55,523 nucleotides of DNA from JBKCHH01 sp046302855 (GCA_046302855.1 JBKCHH010000059.1:1-55523), one strand, 5' to 3'. Shown: positions 42,566-51,641, counted from the first letter of the stretch. Notes: generated by a model from the sequence alone, not told the origin. A program made the numbers and translations.

Positions 42566-43279
42566 ATGGTAACTAATTCTAGAGCTAGAAAATCCGTAAC
42601 GGCCAGCGTTTCTTATGATGAGGGCTTAAGACTATACTTTTTAAACATCTACAACTACATGGCGATTGGCCTTGGTTTAACAGGTGTTGTGGCATTCTTT
42701 TCAAGTAAAATACCAGGTCTTGCACAGGCTGTGGCTACGGGGCCCCTTCATTGGGTTTTGCTTATTGGCTTAATTGGCTATGTGTTCTTTATAAGCGCTA
42801 AGATTCTTACTATGGAGAAAAAAACGGCATTGACCCACTTTTTCATCTATTCTAGCCTTATGGGTCTGCTATATTCTACCCTGATGTTGGTTTATACAGG
42901 CGAGAGTTTAGCTAGAGTGTTTTTCATCACTGCTGCTATGTTTGGCGGCATGAGCCTTTTTGGTTATACTACTAAAAAGAACCTGTCTGGGCTTGGCTCT
43001 TTCTTAATTATGGGAGCTTGGGGTATATTTATTGCCTTTATAGTAAATATATTTTTGCAAAGCCCAGTTCTTCACTATGTCGCAAGCTTTATTGGCATAA
43101 TAGTATTTACTGGAATGATAGCCTATGACACGCAAAAGTTTAAATCTATGTATTATCAATTAGGTGGCGTGCCAGAAATGAGGGATAGAGTTTCTGTTCT
43201 AGCTGCTCTTAGCCTTTACTTAGATTTCGTTAATCTATTTATAATGTTGCTACAGTTCTTTGGCCAGAGAAGGGACTAA
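42566..43279 (+). CDS. Bax inhibitor-1/YccA-family membrane protein
   Basis: This 237-residue protein has seven hydrophobic segments, as usual in the family. FFITAAMFGGMSLFGYTTKKNLSGLGSF and the C-terminal GMIAYDTQKFKSMYY are signature stretches; the Asp there is part of the pH-sensing site in homologues. E. coli YccA interacts with FtsH, and bacterial homologues can leak calcium. Physiological function here is unknown. Confidence 0.92.
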   Translation: MVTNSRARKSVTASVSYDEGLRLYFLNIYNYMAIGLGLTGVVAFFSSKIPGLAQAVATGPLHWVLLIGLIGYVFFISAKILTMEKKTALTHFFIYSSLMGLLYSTLMLVYTGESLARVFFITAAMFGGMSLFGYTTKKNLSGLGSFLIMGAWGIFIAFIVNIFLQSPVLHYVASFIGIIVFTGMIAYDTQKFKSMYYQLGGVPEMRDRVSVLAALSLYLDFVNLFIMLLQFFGQRRD

Positions 43280-43310
43280 TAACAGAGGATTATGATAAAT
43301 TAAGAAAAAC

Positions 43311-43451
43311 CGTCATTGCGAGCGAGAGCTTTGCTCGAGCGTGGCAATCCACAACAATGGTGTTTCTTTAAAAAACATCTGAAACCCAAGCTCTATCTTG
43401 TTTATGGATTGCTTCGTCGCCCAAAATAAATTTTGGCTCCTCGCAATGACG
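43311..43451. repeat. Palindromic repeat family 2, copy 2
   Basis: It starts CGTCATTGCGAGCGAGAGC and ends CTCCTCGCAATGACG, with inner GCAATCCA and TGGATTGC arms. It carries a small extra hairpin (CCAAAATAAATTTTGG) in the right arm, absent from copy 1. It fills the gap between the convergent BI-1 and YgiW-like genes. Confidence 0.88.
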
Positions 43452-43489
43452 ATCTATATTTTAGCAAACACCCCTACTTACCAACCCAC

Positions 43490-43882
43490 CTACTTCTTCC
43501 CGCCCTTTTTCTCTTTTATTAACTCTTGGTTTAGTAGTTCTTTTTCAGAAATTAGCCTTACCCATTTTACATCTATTTCTGGAGAAATTACAAATTTTCT
43601 TTCCACATTGCCGTTTATTTCTAGCATTGTATATGGAGTAATTGGCTCTTTGGGGAATTCACTTTCATCTATATCAACCCTTATTTCGCCCGTTCCATCT
43701 GAAAACATATATTTTTTAAAGCCAACCTTTTTGGTAACATGCCCTCGCAAGGTTACATAAATATCATCAACTGGCTTTTCTAAAAGGTCTTTAATAGTAT
43801 TATCGCCGGAAGAATCTGGACCTATATACTGGGCTAGCAGTAAGGTAGGGCAAAAAATTATTACTAGTAAAAGTTTTTTCAT
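43490..43882 (-). CDS. YgiW/YdeI-family periplasmic OB-fold (BOF) protein
   Basis: This 130-residue protein has a signal peptide (MKKLLLVIIFCPTLLLAQ). IYVTLRGHVTKKVGFKKYMFSDGTGEIRVDID is the hallmark of the bacterial OB-fold (BOF) family, whose members include the stress proteins YgiW and YdeI. The tail (EKELLNQELIKEKKGGKK) is Lys-rich. Ligand unknown; stress or cationic-peptide tolerance is a family-based guess. Confidence 0.87.
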   Translation of the reverse strand: MKKLLLVIIFCPTLLLAQYIGPDSSGDNTIKDLLEKPVDDIYVTLRGHVTKKVGFKKYMFSDGTGEIRVDIDESEFPKEPITPYTMLEINGNVERKFVISPEIDVKWVRLISEKELLNQELIKEKKGGKK

Positions 43883-43911
43883 AACGAAAACGAAAGTAGA
43901 GGCAGGGGGTT

Positions 43912-45004
43912 TTAATTCAAATTATTCAAAAATTCCACCATAAACTTATCTAAATCACCATCTAAAACACCATCTGTATCAGAAGTTTCGCAACCAGTTC
44001 TTAAATCCTTCACCATTTGGTAGGGGTGCAAAACATAAGAACGGATTTGATTGCCCCAAGAATTATCTGTTTTTTGGGCATTTTCACTATCTAGCATTGC
44101 CTCTTTTTTGCTAAGTTCTAGTTCATAAAGCCTTGCCTTTAACATGTTCATAGCCTCATCTTTATTGCGATGTTGCGATCTGCCACTTTGGCACTGGGTA
44201 ACAATGTTAGTTGGAATATGGGTAATGCGAACCGCACTTTCGGTTTTATTTACATGTTGCCCGCCCTTACCACCTGAGCGATAGGTATCAATCCGCAAAT
44301 CTTTTTCATCTATTTCTATTGTTATAGAATCATCAACCTCTGGGTAAGCCCAAATGCCAGCAAAGGAAGTGTGCCTTTTTTTGTTAGCATCAAAGGGAGA
44401 AATTCTAACCAAGCGATGCACGCCCTTTTCACTCTTAACCCAACCATAGGCATATTTGCCCTCCAGCTTAATAGTGGCAGATTTAATTCCTGCCTCTTCA
44501 CCTTCTATAAGAGCCACTATTTCAGTTTTAAACTTGTGCTTTTCTGCAAAACGCAGATACATTCGCATTAGCATTTCTGCCCAATCACAACTTTCTGTGC
44601 CACCCGCACCGGCATTAATTTCTATAAAACAATTACTAAAATCTGCCTCCCCTTGAAACAAGGCTTCAGTTTTTGCCTTTTCGATTTCTTTTGCAAAAAC
44701 AACCAGTTGTTCTTTAATTTTGGCAGATTCTTGCAAATCACTTTCATAAAGTGCAGATAGTTCTTTTAAATCTAAAAACTCTCTTTCGAAAAACTCAATC
44801 TTAGTAATTTTTTCTTCAACAATCCTTTGCTCCTTTAGGAATTTTTGAGCATTTTCTTTGTTATTCCATAGGTCTGGATTTTCAGTTATTTGCTTTATTT
44901 CGCTAAGCCTTTGCTGTAGTTGAGGGAGGTCAAAGATAACCCCTTATTATCTTTAACGAACCTTCAATTGATTTTATAATATCAGCAACTGGTAGATGGT
45001 GCAT
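43912..45004 (-). CDS. prfB: Peptide chain release factor 2 with programmed +1 frameshift
   Basis: Translation starts at the ATG at 45004 and reads 24 codons to CTT, followed by an in-frame TGA (44930-44932). The +1 frame then continues DLPQLQQRLSEIKQ to the end, giving about 363 residues, the normal RF2 length. The protein has SPF in RISPFDANKKRH (UGA recognition) and the catalytic GGQ in SGGKGGQHVNK. RF2 ends translation at UGA and UAA. Scarcity of RF2 lets the ribosome pause and shift, so the protein controls its own level. It starts 9 bases after the popZ stop. Confidence 0.96.
44929..44944 (-). promoter_or_regulatory. prfB recoding site
   Basis: On the minus strand the RNA reads AGGGGUUAUCUUUGAC. 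This matches the E. coli prfB site (AGGGGGUAUCUUUGAC) with one change. AGGGG is the internal Shine-Dalgarno-like element and CUU-UGA-C is the slip site. Confidence 0.95.
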
Positions 45005-45013
45005 AGCTATAGA

Positions 45014-45982
45014 TTATAGGTGCTTTTCGTTGATGATTCTTTTTATTTCCTTTTCAACCTGCCTTTCTACAATTTGGGCAAGGTTATCATCTAACCATTT
45101 GATAATTATGGGCTTTACTGCCTCCCTTACCAAATCATCTAAAGTGGTTGATTGTTTTCTGGTAGCTTCGCCCACTAAATCCATATAGCCCTTTAGCTTA
45201 CTTAACGATTCTTTAGTGGCAGAAAGGCTTGGTTCAGAAAGGTTGTGATAAACATTTTCAGCTATTTCTTCTGATTTAAATATATCCAAACTACCTTCAT
45301 TTTCAGGCGATACTGATTGAGCTATAGGTTCTACCTTTGGTGTATGATGGGTGGGTTTATCTTCCCACAGGTGAGCGTCTTTAGAGCTATCCAGAGAACT
45401 ATCTAATTGAGCTAAAATAGCTATTGTTTTATTTTTAGGGTTTTCATGTTGGTTTTCGTTTGAGTTATCATTTTTCATAGGGTTATTAAGGTTAGGAGTG
45501 GTTTCTAATGGTTTACTTTCTTCTAATTTAATCTCTAATTTAATCTCTGGTTTAATTTCTGGCTTTGTTTCTATTTTTACTTCAGGAATAACTATTTTTT
45601 CTGGTTCAGGCTTAACATCAACTTTAACCTCTGGCTTGATTTCTGCTTTAACCTCTGGTTTTGCAACCTGTGATTTTACTGAGGAATCTAAAATATCATC
45701 AATTTCATCTATAACAGATTTTGGAGCAGGGGTTTGAGCTAAAACAACGGTAGCATCCTTTTCTACAATGTTTTTTTGGCTTAAATTTTCTACCAAATCT
45801 TTTTTTTCTTCAACTTTTGTCTCAGCTGGTGTTTTTTGATAAACAGCTGTTAGGTTTAACACCTCTTCCTCATGCCCACCCTCTTTATCATTATTGCCAC
45901 TAATAATATCCTTAATAGAGCCTAAGATTGTGTTTACATCCTTTGCTTCTTCTGGTTGATTTTTCTTTTTAAAGCCAAACAC
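45014..45982 (-). CDS. popZ: PopZ-like polar organising protein (DUF2497)
   Basis: This 322-residue protein ends in the conserved PopZ region: LDDLVREAVKPIIIKWLDDNLAQIVERQVEKEIKRI (last 45 residues, key W and D). Before it lies a long low-complexity linker rich in Glu, Lys, Val and Pro, with tandem KPEIKPEIKLEIKLE-type repeats (about residues 110-155). PopZ forms condensates at the cell pole that anchor the chromosome and cell-cycle factors in Caulobacter. The usual valS neighbour is not here; prfB follows. Confidence 0.82.
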   Translation of the reverse strand: MFGFKKKNQPEEAKDVNTILGSIKDIISGNNDKEGGHEEEVLNLTAVYQKTPAETKVEEKKDLVENLSQKNIVEKDATVVLAQTPAPKSVIDEIDDILDSSVKSQVAKPEVKAEIKPEVKVDVKPEPEKIVIPEVKIETKPEIKPEIKLEIKLEESKPLETTPNLNNPMKNDNSNENQHENPKNKTIAILAQLDSSLDSSKDAHLWEDKPTHHTPKVEPIAQSVSPENEGSLDIFKSEEIAENVYHNLSEPSLSATKESLSKLKGYMDLVGEATRKQSTTLDDLVREAVKPIIIKWLDDNLAQIVERQVEKEIKRIINEKHL

Positions 45983-46046
45983 TTTTTTTGAAATTTATTT
46001 AATCAAATATTGAATTATATTTTTGAAAATACAACCTAAAATTAAA

Positions 46047-46191
46047 AAGACCTTTGCATAATTCGCTTATATGAAATTTTTATGCTTTTGCTTGAGAGGC
46101 GAAAACCGGATTTTACAAGAAGTAAATGAGGATTTGAGCATCAAAAACAAATGCATAAAAATCCATAGAAGTTAGAATTAGGCATGGTCTT
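46047..46191 (+). repeat. Palindromic repeat family 1, copy C (145 bp)
   Basis: It starts AAGACCTTTGCATAATTCGC and ends GAATTAGGCATGGTCTT, with imperfect inverted ends of about 44 bp. It abuts the stop codon of the phoX gene, as copy B does for the CobS-like gene. Confidence 0.88.
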
Positions 46192-47871
46192 TCAACTATT
46201 TAAAACAATCACGCTTGGCCTTGGCGGCACATCACTTTTAAAATCAGGAAAACGAGAAGATGGCTTTTGGTAAGTAGAGCCCTCCCCCGGATGTTGCACT
46301 GAAATAAATAGATTTTCGCCATTTGGGGTAAATTCAGGCCCACAAACTTCAGCCCCAGTAGGGGCGGAATATAACCTATAGGCAATTTTGCCATCTATTT
46401 TAAATAAACCATCTGGCTTGCCAACTGTTTTTTCCATACCATCGGTAGCTACAAACATTTCCCCCTTATTGTTGAAGGCAAAATTATCTGGGTTGGCAAG
46501 TTCATCTGACCCAATTAAAAAAATATTCCACTGGGCCATTTTATCAGAATGGTTGCCACTTGGGTAAGATATCTCAACAATATGCCCCAATTTATTAGGT
46601 AAGGCGGAAAGGGAGGCTGGGAGCTTCTTTTTCCGCTCTTTATTATTGGTTAGTGCCAGATAAGTTTTGCCAGTTATGGGGTTGGTTTCAACATCTTCTG
46701 GCCTATCAAGCTCGGTGGCACCAACTGCATCCCCTGCCCTTCTTGCTTCAATTAGCACATCAGCTTGTGAAAAAAAGCCATTTTTTTCATCCAAGCCATT
46801 TTGCCCATATTTTAATGGAAGCCACTCTAAAGAGCCATTATCAAAAAACTTTGCCACAAACAAAGTTCCCTTATCCAAAATATTTTTAGCTGGTTTTAGC
46901 GGATCATAAATGCCATCTGCCACAAATCTATACAGATATTCATTTTCTTCGTCATCGCCCATATACACCACCACCTTACTATCCTTAGATATGGCAATGG
47001 TTGCGGCCTCATGCTTAAATCTGCCAAGCGAGGTGCGTTTAATAGGCGTTGAATTTGGGTCAAGTGGATTGATTTCTATAATATAGCCATATTTATTGGC
47101 TTCATTGCCCTCTTTTTGCAGGTTGAACCTAGCTACATATTGGCTCCAAGCATATCTGGAAGAATTTTTGCCAATGCCGTAGTTGGTATAGTTTTTGAAC
47201 TCTAAAAGATTTTCATCATTACCTTCAAAAAAATCATCAAAATTTTCTTCCGCTATAAGAATTGTTCCCCACGGGGTTTTACCACCACTACAATTACCAA
47301 AAGTTCCAATCCCCTTTTTACCCGTTTTATCGTAAGAGGTTTTTAGCCTTGTAGAACCAGCTGCGTAGCCAGAAAAATCTATTTTTGTATCATAGGCATT
47401 AATACGGCGAGTATATTTCGAATCTTTTTTTACCTGCCATTTTTCGCCCTTTTTTTCTATTTCAAAAATAGAATGTCCAACTGATGCCATTTCAATCTCC
47501 ACCTGCTTTTCACTCACCTGTTCTTTTTTGGGGGAATTGGGGAACATTAGTTCCGCTATGGAATATTCATGGTTTACGCACAGCAAGCCATTGGTATTGC
47601 TATTGTTTAAAGGGATATAGGCGGTAAAATCGTTATTATAACCAAAGGCTTGCAGTTGTTGCTCTAATTTTTGAACCTTTGGATTAAATGGTTCGGCGGT
47701 GCTAAATAGAGGATCACCCCAAGAAATAAGAACTTGATAGTCATTTGGTGTTTTTTCCACCGCCTTAGCAATTCTAGGTAGCAAACCAATAGCGGAAGTG
47801 ATACTTAAGCCTTTCAAAAAACTTCTGCGAGAAAATCTTCTGTTTATTATTGCCTGCAAATTTTCTTTCAT
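46192..47871 (-). CDS. phoX: PhoX-family (DUF839) alkaline phosphatase, Tat-exported
   Basis: This 559-residue protein has a twin-arginine signal SRRSFLK (14-20) followed by a hydrophobic stretch ending near AKA. PhoX signatures are CVNHEYS, FGNCSGGKTPWGT with the metal-bridging Cys, the AEENF segment, and RFKHEAATI. The family is a calcium- and iron-dependent phosphomonoesterase that releases phosphate from organic esters in the periplasm. It needs Tat export, and a tatA gene lies in the window. The start is 14 bp from the divergent lolD. Confidence 0.92.
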   Translation of the reverse strand: MKENLQAIINRRFSRRSFLKGLSITSAIGLLPRIAKAVEKTPNDYQVLISWGDPLFSTAEPFNPKVQKLEQQLQAFGYNNDFTAYIPLNNSNTNGLLCVNHEYSIAELMFPNSPKKEQVSEKQVEIEMASVGHSIFEIEKKGEKWQVKKDSKYTRRINAYDTKIDFSGYAAGSTRLKTSYDKTGKKGIGTFGNCSGGKTPWGTILIAEENFDDFFEGNDENLLEFKNYTNYGIGKNSSRYAWSQYVARFNLQKEGNEANKYGYIIEINPLDPNSTPIKRTSLGRFKHEAATIAISKDSKVVVYMGDDEENEYLYRFVADGIYDPLKPAKNILDKGTLFVAKFFDNGSLEWLPLKYGQNGLDEKNGFFSQADVLIEARRAGDAVGATELDRPEDVETNPITGKTYLALTNNKERKKKLPASLSALPNKLGHIVEISYPSGNHSDKMAQWNIFLIGSDELANPDNFAFNNKGEMFVATDGMEKTVGKPDGLFKIDGKIAYRLYSAPTGAEVCGPEFTPNGENLFISVQHPGEGSTYQKPSSRFPDFKSDVPPRPSVIVLNS

Positions 47872-47885
47872 ATATCTAATGTTTT

Positions 47886-48554
47886 ATGGCTGAAGTTCTA
47901 AATTTACAAAACATTACCAAAACCTTTGTTCAAGGCAAAGAAAAAATTAATATTCTAAATGGAATTAGTTTAAGCATCTCTAAAGGTGAAACCTTGGCAA
48001 TAGTGGGCGAAAGTGGCAGTGGTAAATCTACCCTACTGCATATTGCTGGCATGATGGATAGGCAAACTAGTGGCGAGGTTATTTTTTTAGGTAAAAATTC
48101 TAGTTCAATAAAAGAAAAAGAAGTGCTTTCTTTGCGAAAGAACAAGATAGGCTTTGTTTACCAGCAAAACTATTTGCTTTCAGACTTTTCTGCCCTTGAA
48201 AATATTTTAATGCCTATGAAAATTAAGGGTGAGGTAAAAGATAAAACTAGAGCTTTAGATTTATTAGAAAAAATTGGTCTTTCGCATAGGGCAAAAAATC
48301 GCCCAAGTGAATTATCTGGCGGGGAAAGGCAAAGGGTAGCAATAGCAAGGGCAATAGCTAATAAACCAGCCATAGTTTTTGCCGATGAGCCAACTGGCAA
48401 TTTAGATGCTAAAAATTCAGACAAGGTCTCTAATCTATTGTTTGATTTTGTGACGAGTGAAGGTTCTTCCCTTATGCTAATTACCCATAATATGGATTTG
48501 GCAAAAAGGTGTGATAGGGTGCTAAATCTAAAAAATGGGCTACTTTCTAAATAA
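47886..48554 (+). CDS. lolD: ABC transporter ATP-binding protein, LolD-type
   Basis: This 222-residue ATPase has Walker A GESGSGKST, a Q-loop in VYQQNYLLSDFSALEN, the signature LSGGERQRVAIARAI, Walker B IVFADEPTGNLD and the switch His in LITHNMD. The LolD-type sequence DEPTGNLDAKNSDKV supports a role in releasing lipoproteins from the inner membrane. The membrane partner lolC/lolE is not adjacent, so a related MacB-type ATPase is possible. Confidence 0.85.
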   Translation: MAEVLNLQNITKTFVQGKEKINILNGISLSISKGETLAIVGESGSGKSTLLHIAGMMDRQTSGEVIFLGKNSSSIKEKEVLSLRKNKIGFVYQQNYLLSDFSALENILMPMKIKGEVKDKTRALDLLEKIGLSHRAKNRPSELSGGERQRVAIARAIANKPAIVFADEPTGNLDAKNSDKVSNLLFDFVTSEGSSLMLITHNMDLAKRCDRVLNLKNGLLSK

Positions 48555-48628
48555 AACTTTTTACAAAATCCCTTGCCCTTTTTTAAAAACAAAATATAAA
48601 ATACAGGCTTATTTTAGAGGTTCTTCTT

Positions 48629-50074
48629 ATGAATTTTGATATTGTAATTATTGGCTCTGGCCCCGGTGGTTATGTGGCAGCTATCCGTGCTTCTCAACTA
48701 GGCTACAAGGTGGCGATTGTTGAAAAAGAACATCTAGGTGGCATTTGCCTAAATTGGGGCTGTATTCCAACAAAGGCATTGCTTAAATCATCTGAACTAT
48801 TGCACGCAATTCAACACGCTAGTGAATTTGGCATAGAGGTAAGTGGCGTAAAGATTAATTTCCCTAAAGTTATTGAAAGGTCTAGAACGGTAGCTGGAAA
48901 ATTATCAAACGGTATTCGTTTGTTGATGAAAAAGAATAAGGTGGAGGTTTTTGAAGGTTTCGGGAAGTTAAATGGGAAGATTGGAGAAAACCATAAGGTT
49001 TTAGTGCGAAAAGATAAGAATCAAGATTCAGCAAAAATAGCGGAGCTAGAGGGGAAACATATAATAATTGCAACCGGTGCTAGGGCTAGAATTTTGCCAG
49101 GGTTCGAGCCAGATAAAGACTTTATTTGGACATATAAAGAAGCCTTGCAACCTTTAAATATGCCAAAATCTTTGCTAGTAGTAGGAAGTGGTGCCATTGG
49201 CACAGAATTTTCTAGTTTTTATCATAACCTTGGCGTTAAGGTAACTTTAGTAGAGGTGCAAAACCGCATTCTACCTGTAGAAGATAAGGAAATCTCCCAA
49301 ATTGCCCACAAGGCTTTCTCTGCACAAGGAATAGAGATAAAAACCTCAACCCAAGTGAAAAAAATCACCAAACATAAGGATTATATTGAGGCAGAGCTTG
49401 AAACTAGTGATGGTAAAAAAGAAATAATCAAGGCAGAAAAGGCAATAATGGCAGTGGGCGTAGTGGGCAATACTGAAAATATTGGCTTAGAAAACACTGG
49501 CGTAAAAATAGAAAAATCACAAATAATTATTAATGAATTTTGCCAAACAGATGAAAAGGGAATCTATGCTATTGGTGATGTTGCCGGCAGCCCATGGCTA
49601 GCACATAAGGCATCGCACGAAGGGATTATTTGCGTGGAAAAAATAGCCTTGCTGGATGGCAAATATAAGGGGCATGTGCTACCAATGAAAAAAGAAAATA
49701 TTCCGGGTTGCACCTATTCTTACCCACAAATTGCCAGTGTTGGGCTAACGGAGGAAAAGGCGAAAGAATTGGGCAAAGAAAAGGGCTTCGAAATAAAAGT
49801 AGGTAAATTCCCCTACCTTGCTAATGGCAAAGCATTGGCTATTGGGGAGCCAGAGGGCTTAATAAAAACCATCTTTAACGCTACTACGGGCGAACTACTT
49901 GGAGCCCATATGATAGGGGCGGAAGTGACGGAAATGATTCAGGGCTTTGTGATTGGCAAAACAATGGAGGCGGTAGAAGAAGACTTTATTCATACCATCT
50001 TTGCCCACCCAACCTTAAGCGAAATGATGCACGAATCTACCCTTTCTGCTTTTAACAGGGTTATTCACATATAA
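48629..50074 (+). CDS. lpdA: Dihydrolipoyl dehydrogenase (E3)
   Basis: This 481-residue flavoprotein reoxidises lipoyl groups of 2-oxoacid dehydrogenases. It shows the FAD site GSGPGGYVAAIRA (residues 10-22), the redox disulfide Cys40/Cys45 in GGICLNWGCIPTKA, the NAD site VVGSGAIGTEFSSF, GIYAIGDVAGSPWLAHKA, and the C-terminal HPTLSE with the catalytic His. The length is about 15 residues over the usual 465, within family range. PdhC (E2) is 2.6 kb downstream on the other strand, so the complex genes are scattered. Confidence 0.96.
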   Translation: MNFDIVIIGSGPGGYVAAIRASQLGYKVAIVEKEHLGGICLNWGCIPTKALLKSSELLHAIQHASEFGIEVSGVKINFPKVIERSRTVAGKLSNGIRLLMKKNKVEVFEGFGKLNGKIGENHKVLVRKDKNQDSAKIAELEGKHIIIATGARARILPGFEPDKDFIWTYKEALQPLNMPKSLLVVGSGAIGTEFSSFYHNLGVKVTLVEVQNRILPVEDKEISQIAHKAFSAQGIEIKTSTQVKKITKHKDYIEAELETSDGKKEIIKAEKAIMAVGVVGNTENIGLENTGVKIEKSQIIINEFCQTDEKGIYAIGDVAGSPWLAHKASHEGIICVEKIALLDGKYKGHVLPMKKENIPGCTYSYPQIASVGLTEEKAKELGKEKGFEIKVGKFPYLANGKALAIGEPEGLIKTIFNATTGELLGAHMIGAEVTEMIQGFVIGKTMEAVEEDFIHTIFAHPTLSEMMHESTLSAFNRVIHI

Positions 50075-50126
50075 CTTGCTAAAATCTATAAAATCTTTAT
50101 TGAAGAAGAGCTTAAATACTTAGATT

Positions 50127-50456
50127 ATGGAAATATTAATTGTTCTACAAATTATCACTACCATTTTGTTGGTAATAATTATTCTATTACAAAAAAGTAA
50201 TTCAGAAGGGCTGGTTTCTTCCTCTGGCAATAGTGTTGATTCTTTTTTGGCGGGCAGGCAGGCGGGCAACTTTTTAACCAGAACCACTAGTTTACTGGCA
50301 ATTGTTTTTATAGCCAATTCTCTTATCCTTTCTTACCTAGCAACCAATAAAAGCGAAAATAAAGAGCTTATAAATCAAATAGTTAACGAGAAAACTATTG
50401 AGAAGCCACTTGAGAAAAAACCAGACGCTATTCCGTCGGTTCCAAAGGCTAAATAG
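50127..50456 (+). CDS. secG: Protein translocase subunit SecG
   Basis: This 109-residue protein has two membrane helices around the conserved LLQKSNSEGL loop and FLAGRQAGNFLTRTTSLLAIVF. The C-terminus is a charged Lys, Glu and Pro tail. SecG assists SecYE during export. It follows lpdA and precedes a family-2 repeat. Confidence 0.95.
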   Translation: MEILIVLQIITTILLVIIILLQKSNSEGLVSSSGNSVDSFLAGRQAGNFLTRTTSLLAIVFIANSLILSYLATNKSENKELINQIVNEKTIEKPLEKKPDAIPSVPKAK

Positions 50457-50563
50457 GGGAATAAACGCTTAACATAGTTTAGCAAAACCAAAAAACTCTG
50501 CCCTATGCTTTAACTGTTGGTTTCTGCTTTTTAACCAATTTTTAACACATTGCCCACGAAACC

Positions 50564-50711
50564 TGTCATTGCGAGGAGTCTCGCTGAAGCGTTAGCGAAA
50601 GCGGACGACGCGAAAATACACAAAAATGATTTTTCTTGAAAAAATACCTGAAACTTAAGGCTCTACCTTGTTTATGGATTGCTTCGTCGCTTCGCGTCCA
50701 TAACAATGACG
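50564..50711. repeat. Palindromic repeat family 2, copy 3 (divergent)
   Basis: It begins TGTCATTGCGAGGAG and ends near CAATGACG, with the inner CTTGTTTATGGATTGCTTCG shared with copy 2. The left part differs (CTGAAGCGTTAGCGAAAGCGG, with its own small stem), so it is a diverged or recombined copy. It fills most of the secG-thiS gap of 287 bp. Confidence 0.8.
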
Positions 50712-50743
50712 GTGGAAGATAGAAATGACGGTTTTCCTTAACC

Positions 50744-50944
50744 CTACCCGCCACCAATAAATTCTATAATTTCTAAAGAATCGCCATCCTTTAAAAGGGT
50801 TTTGGCGTAAAGGCTTTTGGGGATAATTTCTAAATTCATTTCAATAGCCACTTTTTTGGGGTTTATTTTAAGCTCAGCCAACATTGCCTCTATACTTATA
50901 TTAGAGCCAAAGGATTTTTCTTCGCCATTTATGATGATTTTCAT
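50744..50944 (-). CDS. thiS: Sulfur carrier protein ThiS
   Basis: This 66-residue ubiquitin-like protein ends in FIGGG, the diglycine that is thiocarboxylated to carry sulfur for thiamin thiazole. The start overlaps the queC stop by 4 bp (ATGA). thiG and thiF, its usual partners, are not adjacent. Confidence 0.93.
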   Translation of the reverse strand: MKIIINGEEKSFGSNISIEAMLAELKINPKKVAIEMNLEIIPKSLYAKTLLKDGDSLEIIEFIGGG

Positions 50945-51633
50945 ATACTGATACCTAACTGTTTAAAAGCCCCTTGCCTAATTTGGCAGGAATCGCAACT
51001 GCCACATTCTTTACCATTAATAGGGTCATAACAGCTAAGGGTTTTAGAGTAATCCACCCCTAGTTCAATACCAAGTTTAATAATTTCAATTTTACTTAAA
51101 TTAATAAGGGGAGCCAAGATTTTTATTTTCTTGCCCTCAACGCCAGTTTTAGTGGCAAGGTTTGCCATTTTCTCAAAGGATTTTACATATTCAAGCCTGC
51201 AATCTGGGTAGCCAGAATAATCAACCGCATTAACGCCAATATAAATACTATGGATGTTATTTACTTCCGCAAAGGCAAGGGCGTAGGAAAGAAAAATAGT
51301 ATTTCTTGCCGGAACATAAGTTATGGGAATGCCGGAAGCAGAGGTGTCTCTATTTTTTGGCACCAGAATTTCACTAGTTAAGGCAGAGCCTTTGATAGAT
51401 GAAAAATCTAGGGTGATTATTTTATGATTTTTAATATTGTAGTAAAGTGCAATATTAACCGCCCTTTCTACCTCTAATTTGTGTTTTTGCCCATAATCAA
51501 AAGTGAGCAAAAAGACCTCATAATTTTCATTCAAACAATGGGCAAGTAAGGTTGTGGAATCTAACCCGCCACTAAATAGTATCAAAACCCTTTCCTTTTG
51601 TTTGGGTGGTTTTTTGGTAGGGGTTTTATTCAT
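50941..51633 (-). CDS. queC: 7-cyano-7-deazaguanine synthase
   Basis: This 230-residue ATP pyrophosphatase-type enzyme makes preQ0 from 7-carboxy-7-deazaguanine in queuosine synthesis. It has the SGGLDS PP-loop (21-26) and the C-terminal zinc site Cys201, Cys210, Cys213 and Cys216. It starts 8 bp after the pheS stop. queuosine is placed in tRNA-Asp, -Asn, -His and -Tyr, two of which are encoded here. Confidence 0.95.
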   Translation of the reverse strand: MNKTPTKKPPKQKERVLILFSGGLDSTTLLAHCLNENYEVFLLTFDYGQKHKLEVERAVNIALYYNIKNHKIITLDFSSIKGSALTSEILVPKNRDTSASGIPITYVPARNTIFLSYALAFAEVNNIHSIYIGVNAVDYSGYPDCRLEYVKSFEKMANLATKTGVEGKKIKILAPLINLSKIEIIKLGIELGVDYSKTLSCYDPINGKECGSCDSCQIRQGAFKQLGISI

Positions 51634-51641
51634 GCAAACTT

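Noticed and set aside
43398..43760. A 120-codon plus-strand frame over the YgiW-like gene and repeat copy 2
   Set aside because: It begins in a repeat and runs antisense to a gene with a clear signal peptide and BOF motif; its own protein shows no known pattern.
50566..50757. A 63-codon minus-strand frame running through family-2 copy 3
   Set aside because: It lies within a palindromic repeat, has no family resemblance or ribosome binding site, and its protein is low-information repeat translation.
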